A stretch of 64,000 bases of DNA from Actinomycetospora succinea (GCF_004363095.1 NZ_SNYO01000002.1:1-64000); one strand, 5' to 3'; positions 16,639 through 26,334 are shown, counted from the first letter of the stretch. Notes: generated by a model from the sequence alone, not told the origin. Numbers and translations are program-made.

Positions 16639-18114
16639 ATGAGCACCCCTCGCTCGGCCGACTACGTCGTCGTCGGCGCCGGAACCGCCGGCTGTGTCGT
16701 CGCCCGCCGCCTGCTCGAGCGGTCCGGTGCCACGGTCGTCGTCGTCGAGGCGGGCGGGTCGCCCGACGGCATCGCGTCGTCGACCGACCCGGCCCGCTGG
16801 GTGGAGAACATCGGCGGGCCCCACGACTGGGCCTACTCCTACGGGCCGGAGGAGCACCTCGACGGCCGCACCCTGTTCCTCTCGCGGGGCAAGGTGCTCG
16901 GCGGGTCGGGCAGCACGAACGCCCTGGTCTGGGTGCGCGGCCAGCGCGCCGACTACGACGGCTGGGCCGCGGGCGGCGCCACCGGCTGGAGCTACGACGA
17001 GGTGCTGCCGTACTTCCGGCGCGCCGAGACGGTCGAGGTCGAGACGGCCACCGACCTGCACCCCGTCGCGCAGGCCCTCGTCGAGGCCGGGATCAGCTAC
17101 GGCATGCCCTACCTCGACGACATCAACGTCGCGGAGCCCCTCGGCGCCGGCCCGATCACCATGGACGTGCGCGGGGGCGAGCGCACCAGCACCTGGACCG
17201 GCCACCTGCGTCCCGTGCTCGACGACGAGCGCCTCACGCTCGTGCAGTCCGAGGTGACGGGGCTGGTGCTGCGGGGCGGACGGTGCACGGGGATCCGGGT
17301 CCACACCGACGACGGCGACGTCGAGATCCGTGCCGAGCGCGAGGTCGTGCTCTGCGCCGGGTCGATCAACACCCCACGCCTGCTGCTCTCCTCCGGGATC
17401 GGCCCCGCCGACCAGCTCCGCGGCGTCGGCGTCACGCCGGTGCTCGACCTGCCCGGCGTCGGTGAGAACCTCTAGGAGCACCCGATCATCGCCGGCCTGT
17501 GCTTCGAGGCCGCGGAACCGCTCCCGGCGCCCACCCACAACCTCGAGGGCTCGATGGCGTTCTGGCGCAGCGCTCCCGACGTCGCGGTACCGGACCTGAC
17601 CTACGTGTCGGTGCAGATCCCCTACGTGTCCGCCGAGGTCGCCGCCGCCCATCCCGTTCCCGCCAACGCCTTCTGCCTGGCACCCGGCCTGATGAACGTG
17701 CGCAGCCGCGGGCACCTGCGCCTCACCGAGGGCGGCACCCTGGACATCGTGGCCAACATGCTCGCCGACCCGGCCGACCTCGAGGCCGCGGTCGCCGGCG
17801 TCGAGATCGGGCTCGAGCTCGCCGACCAGCCGGCGTTCCGCAAGCTCGTCGCCCGCCGGGTCGCCCCCGGGGCGGAGATCGACCGCGCCGCGCTCACCAC
17901 GTTCGTCCGCCGGGCCGCCATGCCCTACTTCCACCCCGTCGGCACGTGCGCGATGGGCAGCGGCGACGACGCCGTCGTCGACCCGCAGCTGCGGGTCCGC
18001 GGGATCGAGGGCCTGCGTGTCGCGGACGCCTCCGTGATGCCGGCCATCACCTCGGCCAACACCAACGCCCCCACGGCGATGATCGCGGAGAAGGCCGCCG
18101 ACCTCATCGCCTGA
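16639..18114 (+). pseudogene. GMC-family FAD oxidoreductase interrupted by an in-frame TAG
   Basis: Reads as one 491-codon GMC oxidoreductase (choline dehydrogenase / alcohol oxidase superfamily) except for a TAG at codon 279 (17473-17475). Before it: FAD motif VVGAGTAGCVVARRL, GMC signature 1 KVLGGSGSTNALVWVRG, signature 2 CAGSINTPRLLLSSGIGP. After it in the same frame: HPVGTCAMG and the C-terminal NTNAPTAMIAEKAADLI. The stop falls where relatives have Q in GENLQDHP, so one C-to-T change (CAG to TAG) explains it. The 279-codon N-terminal piece lacks the catalytic histidine region. Either a recent nonsense mutation, a sequencing error, or readthrough. Intact relatives would oxidise an alcohol group. 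Confidence 0.85.
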
Positions 18115-18143
18115 GCGCCACACCCCCGGGAGGCCCCACCACC

Positions 18144-18629
18144 ATGGCCCCGCAGCACCCGCTCGTCGTCAACGGCGAGACCGTCGAGGTCGACGTCACC
18201 GGCATGCCCTCGCTCGCCACCGTCCTGCGCGACCGTCTCGGCCTGACCGCCGCGAAGGTCGCGTGCGGGCGGGGCGAGTGCGGCGCGTGCACCGTGCTCG
18301 TCGGCGGCCGCCCGGTGATGGGCTGCATCACGCCGGCGGTGCTGGTGCGCGAGCCGGTGGAGACCAGCGAGGGCCTCGCCGCCGAGAGCGCCGACCTGCG
18401 GGCGTGCTTCGCCGACACGGGCGCGTTCCAGTGCGGGTTCTGCACGCCCGGGCAGGTGGTGCACGCGACCGCCCTGCTGCGCGCAGGGCTGCCGCCGGGT
18501 TCCGAAGAGCGCCAGGAGCATGTGCGCCACGCGATGTCGGGCAACATCTGCCGCTGCACCGGCTACCAGGCGATCGTCGCGTCCGTGTGCACCGTGGCCG
18601 ACGCCCGCGAGACGGAGCAGGCGTCGTGA
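18144..18629 (+). CDS. 2Fe-2S subunit of a molybdenum hydroxylase (CoxS type)
   Basis: A 161-residue small subunit with two 2Fe-2S domains: plant-type C41, C46, C49, C61 (CGRGECGACT...C) and helical C97, C100, C136, C138 (CGFC...CRC). It moves electrons from the molybdenum site to FAD. GGGAGG lies at 18128-18133 before the ATG at 18144. Its stop overlaps the GTG of the large fused subunit, so the two form one enzyme. It is probably transcribed with the GMC gene from the site C promoter. Confidence 0.93.
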   Translation: MAPQHPLVVNGETVEVDVTGMPSLATVLRDRLGLTAAKVACGRGECGACTVLVGGRPVMGCITPAVLVREPVETSEGLAAESADLRACFADTGAFQCGFCTPGQVVHATALLRAGLPPGSEERQEHVRHAMSGNICRCTGYQAIVASVCTVADARETEQAS

Positions 18630-21600
18630 GCTGGGTCGGGAGCCGCGTCCGGCCGATCGACTGGGACGACCGCAGCGCGGGCCGGACGCTCTTCACCGCC
18701 GACCTGCCCGGCGAGCGCCTCGTCGGCCGGATCCTGCGCTCGCCGCACGCGTACGCCGAGGTCGTCGCGATCGACACGACGCGGGCGCGCGCGATGCCGG
18801 GCGTGCACGCGGTGATCACGGCCGCCGACTTCGCGCCCGGCGCCCGCTACGTGCACCGCGGCGGCCCGCTCTCCGACCGGCCGCCGCTCGCCGACGGCGT
18901 CGTGCGCCACGTCGGGCAGGAGGTCGCCGCCGTCGCCGCCGAGACCCCGGAGCAGGCCGCCGCCGCGCTGCGGGCGATCCGGGTGCGCTACCGGCCGCGG
19001 CGCGCGCCCCTGACGCCCGGACAGGCCCGCTCCCCCGGCGCCCGCCGGCTGCACGTCCGCACCACCGACGAGGCGAACGTGTCGATGCGCCTCGACACCA
19101 CGTGGGGCGACCCGGACGCCGGGCACCGCGCCGCCGTCGTCGCGGTGTCGGGCTCCTTCTCCTACCCGAGCGTCTCGCACGCCGTCATGGAGCCGAACAC
19201 CACGCTGGCGTCCTGGGACGCCGCGCGCGGCCGCGTCGAGCTGTGGACCTCGACCCAGGCGCCGTGGTTCATCGCGAAGGAGGTCTCGCAGCTCCTCGGC
19301 ATCGCCCACGACGACGTCGTCATCCGCGAGGTCGCGGCCGGCGGCGGCTTCGGCAGCAAGTCCAAGGCCTCCGAGCACGAGGCGCTCGCCGCCGCCCTGT
19401 CCCGCGCCGCCGGAGCCCCGGTGCTCGTCGCGTTGTCCCGCGAGGAGGAGCTGGGCGCGAACAAGCCCCGCCACCGCTTCGAGACGACCCTGCGCACCGA
19501 GGCCGACGCCGACGGCGTCCTGCGCGCGCTCGACGCCGACATCGCCGTCGACAACGGCTCCTACAACCACATGGGCACCTCGGTGATGCGCGTCGGCGTC
19601 ATCACCCTCGGCTCGATGTACCGGCCCGACGGGGTGCACTTCACCGCGCGTCTCGTCGACACCGCCACCCAGCCCGGCGGGCAGTTCCGCGGGTACGGGA
19701 CGCCGCAGGTCTCGCTCGCCATGGAGTCGCAGGTCGACGAGATCGCCGCGCGGCTCGGGATCGACCCCATCGACCTGCGGCTGCGCAACCTCGCCCCCGA
19801 GCACGCCGAGACCCTGTGCGGCTACCGCGTCGGCACCAACCGGCTCGGGGACTGCCTCGTCGCCGTCCGCGACGGCCTCGACTGGGACGCGGCACGCTCG
19901 GCGCCGCGCGGCGACGGGCCGGTGCGGCGGGGCTGGGGCGTCGCGGCGGGGTCGCACGGCAGCGGCGCCTTCGCCTACGACCAGGCCGACCGCAGCGACG
20001 CCGCGCTCGACCTGTTCGACGACGGCCGGGTCCGCGTCCGCCACGGTGGGTCCGACGCCGGGACCGGCCAGAACACGATCCTCGCCCAGATCGCCGCCGA
20101 CGAGCTCGGCGTCGACCTCGCCGACGTCGAGGTCCTCTCGACCGACACCGAGCGCACGCCCTTCGAGCTCGGCGCCTGGTCGTCGCGCGGGACGCACATG
20201 ACGGGCTCGTCGGTCGGGCAGGCCGGGCGCGAGCTCGCCGGGCGGGTGCGCGAGCTCGCCGCGGAGAAGCTCGGTGCCGACGCCGCCGAGGTCGTGCTGC
20301 GCGGCGGCCGGGCCCACGCGCAGGGCCGGGACGTCGAGCTGGGCGACCTCGTCGGGCTCGCCGCCGAGGCGCGCGACGGGGTGCTCAGCCACGAGACCAG
20401 CTACCGGGTCGAGGGCACCGAGATGCTCACGCCGGACAAGGACCGGGCCAACCTGTCGCCGAGCTACGCCTTCGCCGCCCACGGCGCGGTCGTCGACGTC
20501 GACCGGCGCACCGGCGAGGTCCGGGTCGTCGACTACCTCGCCGCCCACGACGTCGGGACGGCGATCAACCCGACGGCGGTCGAGGGCCAGATCGTCGGCG
20601 GCGCGGCGATGGGCCTGGGGGCGGCGCTCGGCGAGGACCTCGTCCGCGAGGCGGGCCGGGTCGTCAACAGCACCTACCTGCACTACGCGATGCCCCGCAG
20701 CGCCGACCTGCCGCGGGTGCGCGCGCACGTCGTCGACAACCACGAGGCCGCCGGGCCCTACGGCGCGAAGTCCGTCGGCGAGATGTCGATCGTCCCGCCG
20801 GGCGGGGCCGTCGCGAACGCCGTCGCCGACGCGCTCGGGGTGCGGCTGCGCGAGCTGCCGATCACCCCGGACAAGGTGCTGACGGCCCTCGCCGAGCAGG
20901 AGGGCAGGCGTCGCCGGCACGGCATCTGGCGCCGGCCCTCGCGCTGGTGGATCGCCGCGATCCGCGCGCTCTACCCGCTCGGGCTGCACCACGTCCTCGA
21001 CCGCTGGGGCACCCGCCTCGGCCCGGCCCGTCGCGCGCGGTCACGTCCGCCGGCCGCGGCGCCCGCGGTGCTCGTCGCGACCGGTCTCGACGACGCCCTG
21101 ACCGCGCTCGCCCGCCCGGGTGCGGCGGCCTTGGGCGGCGGCACCGACCTGCTCCCGGACCGCCCCCGGCAGGCGCGCCCCGCGCCCGTGCTCGTGGCCA
21201 CCTCGGCGGTCACCGAGATGCGGCGTCTGGAGACCCGCGACGGCGTGCTGCGCGTCGGCGGCGCCGTGACCCTCGCCGAGCTCGCCGAGCACCCCGACAC
21301 CCCGGACGTGCTGGTCACCGCGCTGCGCTCGATCGCCTCGCCCCAGATCCGCAACACCGCGACCGTCGCGGGCAACCTCGTCCAGGCCAAGCGCTGCTGG
21401 TTCTTCCGCAACGGCTTCGACTGCTACAAGCGCAACGGGGCGACGAGCCCCTGCTACGCGGTCCTCGGCGACCACCGCTTCCAGCACGCGGCCGTCGACG
21501 GGCACCGCTGCCAGGCCGTGACGCCGTCCGACGTCGGCACCGTGCTGCCGGCGCTGGACGCGGTGCTCGTCCTGGCCGGCGCGGCCGGCGTGCGGCGTGA

Positions 21601-22003
21601 GGTCGACGCCGCCGACTTCTACTCCGGGCCGGGCGAGACCGTGCTGCGCGACGGGGAGCTCGTCGCGGAGGTCCGGATCCCGCTCGTCGCGGCCCGGCGC
21701 GGGGCGTTCACCAAGCTGGGGCTCTACACCGGCGACTTCGCGACGGCGTCGGCGGCGCTGACCGTGGTCGCCGACACCGACGGGCGCTGGTGCGATGTGC
21801 GGCTCGTGCTCGGGGCGGTCGCGCCGACGCCGTGGCGGCTGCGCGCGGTGGAGGCCGCGCTGACCGGGACCCGGCCGACGGTCGCCGACGTGCGGCGGCT
21901 CGTGGACGCCGAGCTGGACCGCCACGCCCACCCGCTGCCCCGCAACGGCTGGAAGCTCGACGCCGCGGCGGGGCTGGTGGAGCAGGCCTACGACGCGCTC
22001 TGA
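18626..22003 (+). CDS. molybdenum hydroxylase: Mo-binding subunit fused to FAD subunit (CoxL-CoxM)
   Basis: A 1125-residue fusion. Residues 1-~780 are an aldehyde oxidase/xanthine dehydrogenase molybdopterin domain (GGGFGSK 239-245, QFRGYG 353-358, catalytic glutamate E719 in GAKSVGEMS). Residues ~812-1125 are a CoxM-type FAD domain (LGGGTDLL, SPQIRNTATVAGNL). This Mo-then-FAD order differs from eukaryotic XDH (FeS-FAD-Mo) and from the usual three genes. The FAD part carries C924, C933, C943 and C962 in a CWFFRNGFDC loop resembling the 4Fe-4S loop of 4-hydroxybenzoyl-CoA reductase beta. The GTG start overlaps the 2Fe-2S subunit. It probably hydroxylates a heteroaromatic ring or aldehyde using water; the substrate is unknown. 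Confidence 0.9.
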   Translation: MSWVGSRVRPIDWDDRSAGRTLFTADLPGERLVGRILRSPHAYAEVVAIDTTRARAMPGVHAVITAADFAPGARYVHRGGPLSDRPPLADGVVRHVGQEVAAVAAETPEQAAAALRAIRVRYRPRRAPLTPGQARSPGARRLHVRTTDEANVSMRLDTTWGDPDAGHRAAVVAVSGSFSYPSVSHAVMEPNTTLASWDAARGRVELWTSTQAPWFIAKEVSQLLGIAHDDVVIREVAAGGGFGSKSKASEHEALAAALSRAAGAPVLVALSREEELGANKPRHRFETTLRTEADADGVLRALDADIAVDNGSYNHMGTSVMRVGVITLGSMYRPDGVHFTARLVDTATQPGGQFRGYGTPQVSLAMESQVDEIAARLGIDPIDLRLRNLAPEHAETLCGYRVGTNRLGDCLVAVRDGLDWDAARSAPRGDGPVRRGWGVAAGSHGSGAFAYDQADRSDAALDLFDDGRVRVRHGGSDAGTGQNTILAQIAADELGVDLADVEVLSTDTERTPFELGAWSSRGTHMTGSSVGQAGRELAGRVRELAAEKLGADAAEVVLRGGRAHAQGRDVELGDLVGLAAEARDGVLSHETSYRVEGTEMLTPDKDRANLSPSYAFAAHGAVVDVDRRTGEVRVVDYLAAHDVGTAINPTAVEGQIVGGAAMGLGAALGEDLVREAGRVVNSTYLHYAMPRSADLPRVRAHVVDNHEAAGPYGAKSVGEMSIVPPGGAVANAVADALGVRLRELPITPDKVLTALAEQEGRRRRHGIWRRPSRWWIAAIRALYPLGLHHVLDRWGTRLGPARRARSRPPAAAPAVLVATGLDDALTALARPGAAALGGGTDLLPDRPRQARPAPVLVATSAVTEMRRLETRDGVLRVGGAVTLAELAEHPDTPDVLVTALRSIASPQIRNTATVAGNLVQAKRCWFFRNGFDCYKRNGATSPCYAVLGDHRFQHAAVDGHRCQAVTPSDVGTVLPALDAVLVLAGAAGVRREVDAADFYSGPGETVLRDGELVAEVRIPLVAARRGAFTKLGLYTGDFATASAALTVVADTDGRWCDVRLVLGAVAPTPWRLRAVEAALTGTRPTVADVRRLVDAELDRHAHPLPRNGWKLDAAAGLVEQAYDAL

Positions 22004-22782
22004 GCGAGGAACCGGGTCACCGCGTCGGCGAACAGCTCGGGGCGGTGGTCCACGGACGGGACGCCCGTGCCGAGCAGGACCTCGGCGACGGCGCCGGGGA
22101 TCGCCGCGAGGATCGGGGCGACGTCGGGCAGCGAGAACGTGTCGAGCTCCCCGCACAGCACGAGCGTCGCCGCCCGGACGAGCGTGATGCGGTCCTCCAT
22201 GCGGTAGCGGTTGACCGCCTCGTGGCCCTCCTCGACCCGGTCGATCACGGCGACGGCGTCGCGGACGAGGCGCTCGAGCAGGTCCGGCCGGTCGGCGGGG
22301 TAGTAGGGCGCGCGGTTGTCCCAGAGCTGCCGCAGGTGCGCGCCGTCGTCGGTGCGCTCGACGTGGTCGATCGGTGGCCGGCCCGTCGCGACCCGGTGGC
22401 GGCGGTCGGCGTCGACGTAGGGCATGCCGGACACCACCAGGGCCCGCACGCGCTCCGGCACGGCGGCCGCGATCTCGGTGGCGACGACCGCGCCGGTGTG
22501 GTGCCCGACGAGGGACACGCGGTCGAGGCCCAGCGCGTCGCACAGGTCGACGATGCCCGCCGCGAACAGCTCGATGCTCCACGGCCCGGTCGGGCCGTCC
22601 GAGAGCCCGAACCCCGGGGTGTCCGGGGCGACGGCCCGGAACTGGCGGCCGAGCAGCGGCAGGACGTCGCGGTACTCGTCGGACGAGCGGGGCGTCTGGT
22701 GCAGCAGCAGGACCGGTTCTCCGGCTCCGTCGTCGACGTAGTGCACCTGGCCGAAGCGGGTGTCGGCGAAGCCGTGACGCAC
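21988..22782 (-). CDS. alpha/beta hydrolase with histidine at the nucleophile position
   Basis: A 264-residue alpha/beta-fold protein: LLLHQTPRSSDE oxyanion loop, PDTPGFG, LVGHHTGAVV nucleophile elbow, LCGELDTF acid and SVDHRPE histidine. The elbow reads G93-H-H95-T-G97, so the nucleophile position is H95, not serine. The rest of the triad is intact, so this looks like a family trait rather than damage. The GTG start has GGGAGG 4 nt upstream. It is convergent with the molybdenum hydroxylase (16-nt overlap), and operator-like site D lies 16 nt before its start. Confidence 0.85.
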   Translation of the reverse strand: MRHGFADTRFGQVHYVDDGAGEPVLLLHQTPRSSDEYRDVLPLLGRQFRAVAPDTPGFGLSDGPTGPWSIELFAAGIVDLCDALGLDRVSLVGHHTGAVVATEIAAAVPERVRALVVSGMPYVDADRRHRVATGRPPIDHVERTDDGAHLRQLWDNRAPYYPADRPDLLERLVRDAVAVIDRVEEGHEAVNRYRMEDRITLVRAATLVLCGELDTFSLPDVAPILAAIPGAVAEVLLGTGVPSVDHRPELFADAVTRFLAQSAS

Positions 22783-22797
22783 GATGCCTCCCGTGCT

Positions 22798-22810
22798 CGT
22801 ACTATGTACG
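22798..22810. promoter_or_regulatory. operator-like site D (hydrolase promoter)
   Basis: CGTACTATGTACG, reverse complement of site C, just upstream of the minus-strand hydrolase start and downstream of the 22826 gene. It is flanked by GTGC and GCAC, extending the dyad. Confidence 0.6.
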
Positions 22811-22825
22811 GTGCACGGTAGCGGG

Positions 22826-23191
22826 TCAGGGCCGGCGGGTCCCCGTGACCTGGGCCTCGGTGATGACCTCGAGCGGGGCCGTCGGCTGATGCGTCGCGTA
22901 GCGGCGGGGCTTGCCGTCGCGCGGCGGCGGGGTCGTCGCCGGGACGCCGCGGGTGTCGACGGTCGCGAGGATCTCCGCCCCGAACGGCCAGCCGGTCCGG
23001 CGGGCGGCGCGGGCGGTGTCGGCGAGCTCGTCCAGGCCGCGCTCCGAGACGCCGCGGGGGGAGCCCTCCCGGGGAGCCGGGGCCGTCGGTGTCGGGGTCG
23101 GCGTCGGGGTCGGCGCGATCGCCTCGACGCGCGCGGGCTCGGGCTGCTGCTCCGGGCGACGGCTCGGCCGGCCCTTCCGGTGGTGCCCCAT
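22826..23191 (-). CDS. hypothetical protein, Pro/Thr-rich
   Basis: A 121-residue protein of no family I recognise. It has a basic N-terminus (GHHRKGRPSRRPE), a Pro-Thr repeat (PTPTPTPTPT) around residues 28-38, then a hydrophilic part with SERGLDELADTARAARRTGWPFGAEILATV. No signal peptide or membrane segment is seen. GGGAG lies 9 nt before the ATG and third positions are strongly G/C, so it is probably real. It lies 91 nt upstream of the metallopeptidase stop on the same strand. Confidence 0.6.
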   Translation of the reverse strand: MGHHRKGRPSRRPEQQPEPARVEAIAPTPTPTPTPTAPAPREGSPRGVSERGLDELADTARAARRTGWPFGAEILATVDTRGVPATTPPPRDGKPRRYATHQPTAPLEVITEAQVTGTRRP

Positions 23192-23282
23192 CGCCGACCA
23201 CTCCCCACCGTGTGCCCGCCCGTCACCCGGAGGAACGAGCGGCGTCGCCCGAGGGAACGACCGCCGGGCGCACTGCTCCGGA

Positions 23283-24302
23283 TCAGCCCAGGTCGTTGGT
23301 GCGGAAGGTGTCGCAGCGGGTCGGGTCGCCGGTGGTGTATCCGGTGGTCAGCCACTTCTTGCGCTGCGCCGAGGTGCCGTGGGTGAACGAGTCGGGGTTC
23401 ACGGTCCCGCCGCCGAGGCGGCCCTGGATGTAGTCGTCGCCGATCCGCTGGGCGGCGTCGACCGCGCCGTCGAGGTCGGCCCGGGTGACGTCGGTGATGA
23501 ACGCGGGGCGCCCGTTCGACGGCGTCGCGGCGTGGTTCATCCACACACCCGCGTAGCAGTCCGCCTGCAGCTCCAGGCGCACGGCGTCCGACGTCGCCCC
23601 CTGCCGCGACCGGACCGCCGCCTCGGTGCCCAGCTGGTCCTGCACGTGGTGGCCGTACTCGTGGGCGAGCACGTAGGCGTTGGTCAGGCCGCCGCCCTGG
23701 GCACCGAACTGCGACTTGAGCTGGTCGTAGAAGGTCAGGTCGATGTAGACGAGGTCGTCGGCGGGGCAGTAGAAGGGCCCGGCGCTCGAGTCCGCGCGCC
23801 CGCAGCGGGTGTTCACCGCGCCGGAGAAGAAGACCGTGTCGACGCGCTGGTAGGTCGGCTGCGCGCCGCGCGTCACCCCGGCGACCTGCGCGTAGCCCCC
23901 GCCCGCCCAGTACGCCTGGATCGAGTTGATGTCGGCGACGATCGCGCAGTCGGGGTTGGTGTTCGCGTCGGCGCCGGTGCGGCACTCGCTCGCGAGCTCG
24001 GAGGTCCCCGTCACCGCGGGCCCGCCGGGCTCGCCGAAGCCGCCCGCCACCGACGACGACGTGCCCGACCCGCCGGTGAGGTACGGCAGGGCGAAGAACC
24101 CGACGATCACCACGACGATCAGGACCCAGCTGACCTTCCCGCTGCGCCCGCGGAACAGCAGGCTGATCAGCATCGGCAGCAGGGCGCCCATGCCGCCGCC
24201 CCCGCCGCCGCCCATGCCCCCGAACGGGGACCCGCCGCCGCTCTGGCCCCGCTGGTCGGTGACCTCCGACGCGTCGAGCTGGGCGTCGTCCTCGTAGCGC
24301 AT
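23283..24302 (-). CDS. neutral zinc metallopeptidase, YpfJ/KPN_02809 family
   Basis: A 339-residue membrane-anchored protein: Gly-rich cytoplasmic N-terminus (residues 22-40), one transmembrane helix (about 58-75), then an extracytoplasmic domain with zinc motif HEYGHH (H214, E215, H218) and the downstream [11 protein letters not shown] segment, whose acid is the likely third ligand. Two cysteine pairs may form disulfides. Length fits the family, whose cellular role is poorly known. It is divergent from the P-loop kinase across 59 nt and is not obviously linked to catabolism. Confidence 0.92.
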   Translation of the reverse strand: MRYEDDAQLDASEVTDQRGQSGGGSPFGGMGGGGGGGMGALLPMLISLLFRGRSGKVSWVLIVVVIVGFFALPYLTGGSGTSSSVAGGFGEPGGPAVTGTSELASECRTGADANTNPDCAIVADINSIQAYWAGGGYAQVAGVTRGAQPTYQRVDTVFFSGAVNTRCGRADSSAGPFYCPADDLVYIDLTFYDQLKSQFGAQGGGLTNAYVLAHEYGHHVQDQLGTEAAVRSRQGATSDAVRLELQADCYAGVWMNHAATPSNGRPAFITDVTRADLDGAVDAAQRIGDDYIQGRLGGGTVNPDSFTHGTSAQRKKWLTTGYTTGDPTRCDTFRTNDLG

Positions 24303-24361
24303 GGTCTGATCCTGGCGCAGGAGTGCCCTCCGCGTCGCCTGTCGCATGTGAAGCTGGGGGT

Positions 24362-24940
24362 GTGACGGCGGACGTGTGGGTCGTCGGCGGGGCGCCCGGA
24401 GCCGGGAAGAGCACGGTCGCCGACCGGCTGCTCGCCCTGCTCGACCCCGTCCCGGCGCTCCTGGACAAGGACACGATGTACGGCGACTTCGTCGCCGCGA
24501 CCCTCGCCGTCGCGGGCCGGGAACCCGGCGAGCGGGAGGGCCCCTGGTACGACGAGCACGTCAAGGTCCACGAGTACGCGGGCATGACGGCCGTCGCGCG
24601 CGAGGTCCGGTCCCGCGGCTGCCCGGTCGTGCTCAGCGCCCCGTTCACCGGCCAGATCCGCGATTCGGCGCGCTGGGCGTCGTGGGTCGCCGAGCTCGGC
24701 GGCGACCCCGTGCACCTCGTCTGGGTCTCGTGCGACCCGGCGACGCTGCGGCGCCGCCTCGAGGCGCGCGGGCGCGCGCAGGACGCCGGCAAGCTCGCCG
24801 GGTTCGACGCCTTCGTCGCGCGGATGCAGCCGGACACCCCGCCGCCCGTGCCGCACCTCGCCGTGGACACGACCCGTGAGATCGACGATCAGCTGCGCCA
24901 GAATCCCCGTCCATGGGAGACGAGCTCGACGTCGTCGTGA
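24362..24940 (+). CDS. P-loop ATPase/kinase of the AAA_33 type
   Basis: A 192-residue nucleotide-binding protein with Walker [10 protein letters not shown] (residues 10-18), [10 protein letters not shown] after beta-2, and a C-terminal [17 protein letters not shown]-like segment as in small-molecule kinases (gluconokinase, chloramphenicol phosphotransferase-like). The GTG start follows GGGGG at 24356-24360. It overlaps the following flavoprotein gene by 28 nt, so they are probably co-transcribed. The phosphate acceptor is unknown. Confidence 0.82.
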   Translation: MTADVWVVGGAPGAGKSTVADRLLALLDPVPALLDKDTMYGDFVAATLAVAGREPGEREGPWYDEHVKVHEYAGMTAVAREVRSRGCPVVLSAPFTGQIRDSARWASWVAELGGDPVHLVWVSCDPATLRRRLEARGRAQDAGKLAGFDAFVARMQPDTPPPVPHLAVDTTREIDDQLRQNPRPWETSSTSS

Positions 24941-26319
24941 TCGGCGCCGGCGTCGCCGGGCTGGCCACGCTGCACCTGCTGCGCGAGCAGGGCCTGCGGG
25001 TCCGCGCCTACGACGCCGCGGACGACGTCGGCGGCGCCTGGTGGTGGCACGGCTACCCCGGCTCGCGGCTCGACACCGAGGGGCCCGTCTACCAGTACTT
25101 CTTCCGCGAGGACCTCGTCCGCGACTGGGGCTGGAGCGAGCGCTTCCCCGCCGGGTACGAGGTGCTGCGGTGGCTGCGGTTCGTCGCCGACCGCCTCGAC
25201 CTGCGCCGCGACATCGTGCTGTCCACGCCGGTCGTCGCCGCGACGTTCGACGAGGAGCGCGGGCGGTGGACGGTGCGCACCGGGCACGGCGAGACGGTCG
25301 AGGCGCGCTTCGTCGTCGGGTGCACCGGGTTCTGCCCCGGCCCGGCCGAGACGCTGCCCGGCGAGGGCTTCGCGGGCACGGTGGTGCGGACCTCCCGCTG
25401 GCCGGAGAAGGGCCCTGACCTCGTCGGCCGGCGGGTGGGCGTCGTCGGCGTGGGCGTCGCGGGCGTCCAGCTCGTCCCACGGATCGTCGCCGAGACCGCG
25501 CGCGTGACGGTGTTCGCCCGCGAGCCCGTGGCCGTCGTGCCGCGGTCGAACCCGGTGTACGGCTGGCCGGAGCGCGACGCCTACCGCGCGCGGTTCGCGG
25601 AGCTGCGCGCGAGGCTGCCGCACACCCGCACGGGCGGCGAGGACGAGCCGGCGGCGGGCGACCTCGCCGAGCGCTACGCCGACGGCTCGCGGCACCTCTG
25701 GTTCGGTGCCCCGCCGGACGAGGCGGTCGCGGCGTACGTGCGCGCGGCGATGACCGAGCGGCTCGGCGATCCCGCCCTGGCGGCGGTGCTGGTGCCCTCG
25801 TCCGACGACGCGCCGATCACCCTGGACGCCGGGTTCCTCGAGGCCTTCCACCGCGCCGACGTCGACCTCGTCGACCTGCGCGCCGACCCGGTCGCCGCTG
25901 TCCGTGCCGAGGGCCTCGAGCTCGCGTCCGGCGCCCTGCACGAGCTCGACGTGATCGTGCTGACCGAGGAGTTCGACGCCGGGCCGCCGGCGCTGCGCGG
26001 TGTCGACGTCCTCGGCCGCGGGGGCCGGTCGCTCGCCGACGCGCCGGGCACCGTGCTCGGCCTGGGCACCCCGGGTTTCCCGAACCTGTTCACCACCGCC
26101 ACGCCCCCGGCCCCGACCTCGCGCGACGCGGTGATGACGACGGTCCGCGCCCACCAGGCGGCGTGGATCGCCCGCGCGATCCGTGACCTCACCGCGATTG
26201 GGGCGTCGACGATCGAGGCGGTGGCGGCGGCCGAGACCACGGTGGACGGCGTCGGCGACTACGTGGCGCGCTGCGAGCAGGAAGCGGCCGCCGGCTACCC
26301 GTCGTTCCAGCGCACCTGA
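24913..26319 (+). CDS. flavin-containing monooxygenase, Baeyer-Villiger-like
   Basis: A 468-residue class B flavoprotein with two dinucleotide motifs: [14 protein letters not shown] near residue 11 (FAD) and [13 protein letters not shown] near residue 180 (NADPH), plus [14 protein letters not shown] as in Baeyer-Villiger enzymes. The BVMO fingerprint FxGxxxHTxxW appears as [11 protein letters not shown], with R in place of H. It is shorter than typical BVMOs (~540 residues). Likely reaction: oxygenation of a ketone to an ester, or N/S-oxidation. The start lies within the end of the kinase gene. Confidence 0.85.
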   Translation: MGDELDVVVIGAGVAGLATLHLLREQGLRVRAYDAADDVGGAWWWHGYPGSRLDTEGPVYQYFFREDLVRDWGWSERFPAGYEVLRWLRFVADRLDLRRDIVLSTPVVAATFDEERGRWTVRTGHGETVEARFVVGCTGFCPGPAETLPGEGFAGTVVRTSRWPEKGPDLVGRRVGVVGVGVAGVQLVPRIVAETARVTVFAREPVAVVPRSNPVYGWPERDAYRARFAELRARLPHTRTGGEDEPAAGDLAERYADGSRHLWFGAPPDEAVAAYVRAAMTERLGDPALAAVLVPSSDDAPITLDAGFLEAFHRADVDLVDLRADPVAAVRAEGLELASGALHELDVIVLTEEFDAGPPALRGVDVLGRGGRSLADAPGTVLGLGTPGFPNLFTTATPPAPTSRDAVMTTVRAHQAAWIARAIRDLTAIGASTIEAVAAAETTVDGVGDYVARCEQEAAAGYPSFQRT

Positions 26320-26334
26320 CGCGGCCCCGGATTC

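Noticed and set aside
17473..17475. TAG in the GMC gene as a pyrrolysine or recoding site
   Set aside because: No pylTSBCD-like genes or downstream stem-loop are visible, GMC enzymes have Gln here, and actinobacteria seldom recode TAG; mutation or sequencing error is simpler.
18563..20992. An 809-codon minus-strand frame opposite the molybdenum hydroxylase
   Set aside because: Antisense to clear GGGFG and Mo-cofactor motifs; no domains of its own.
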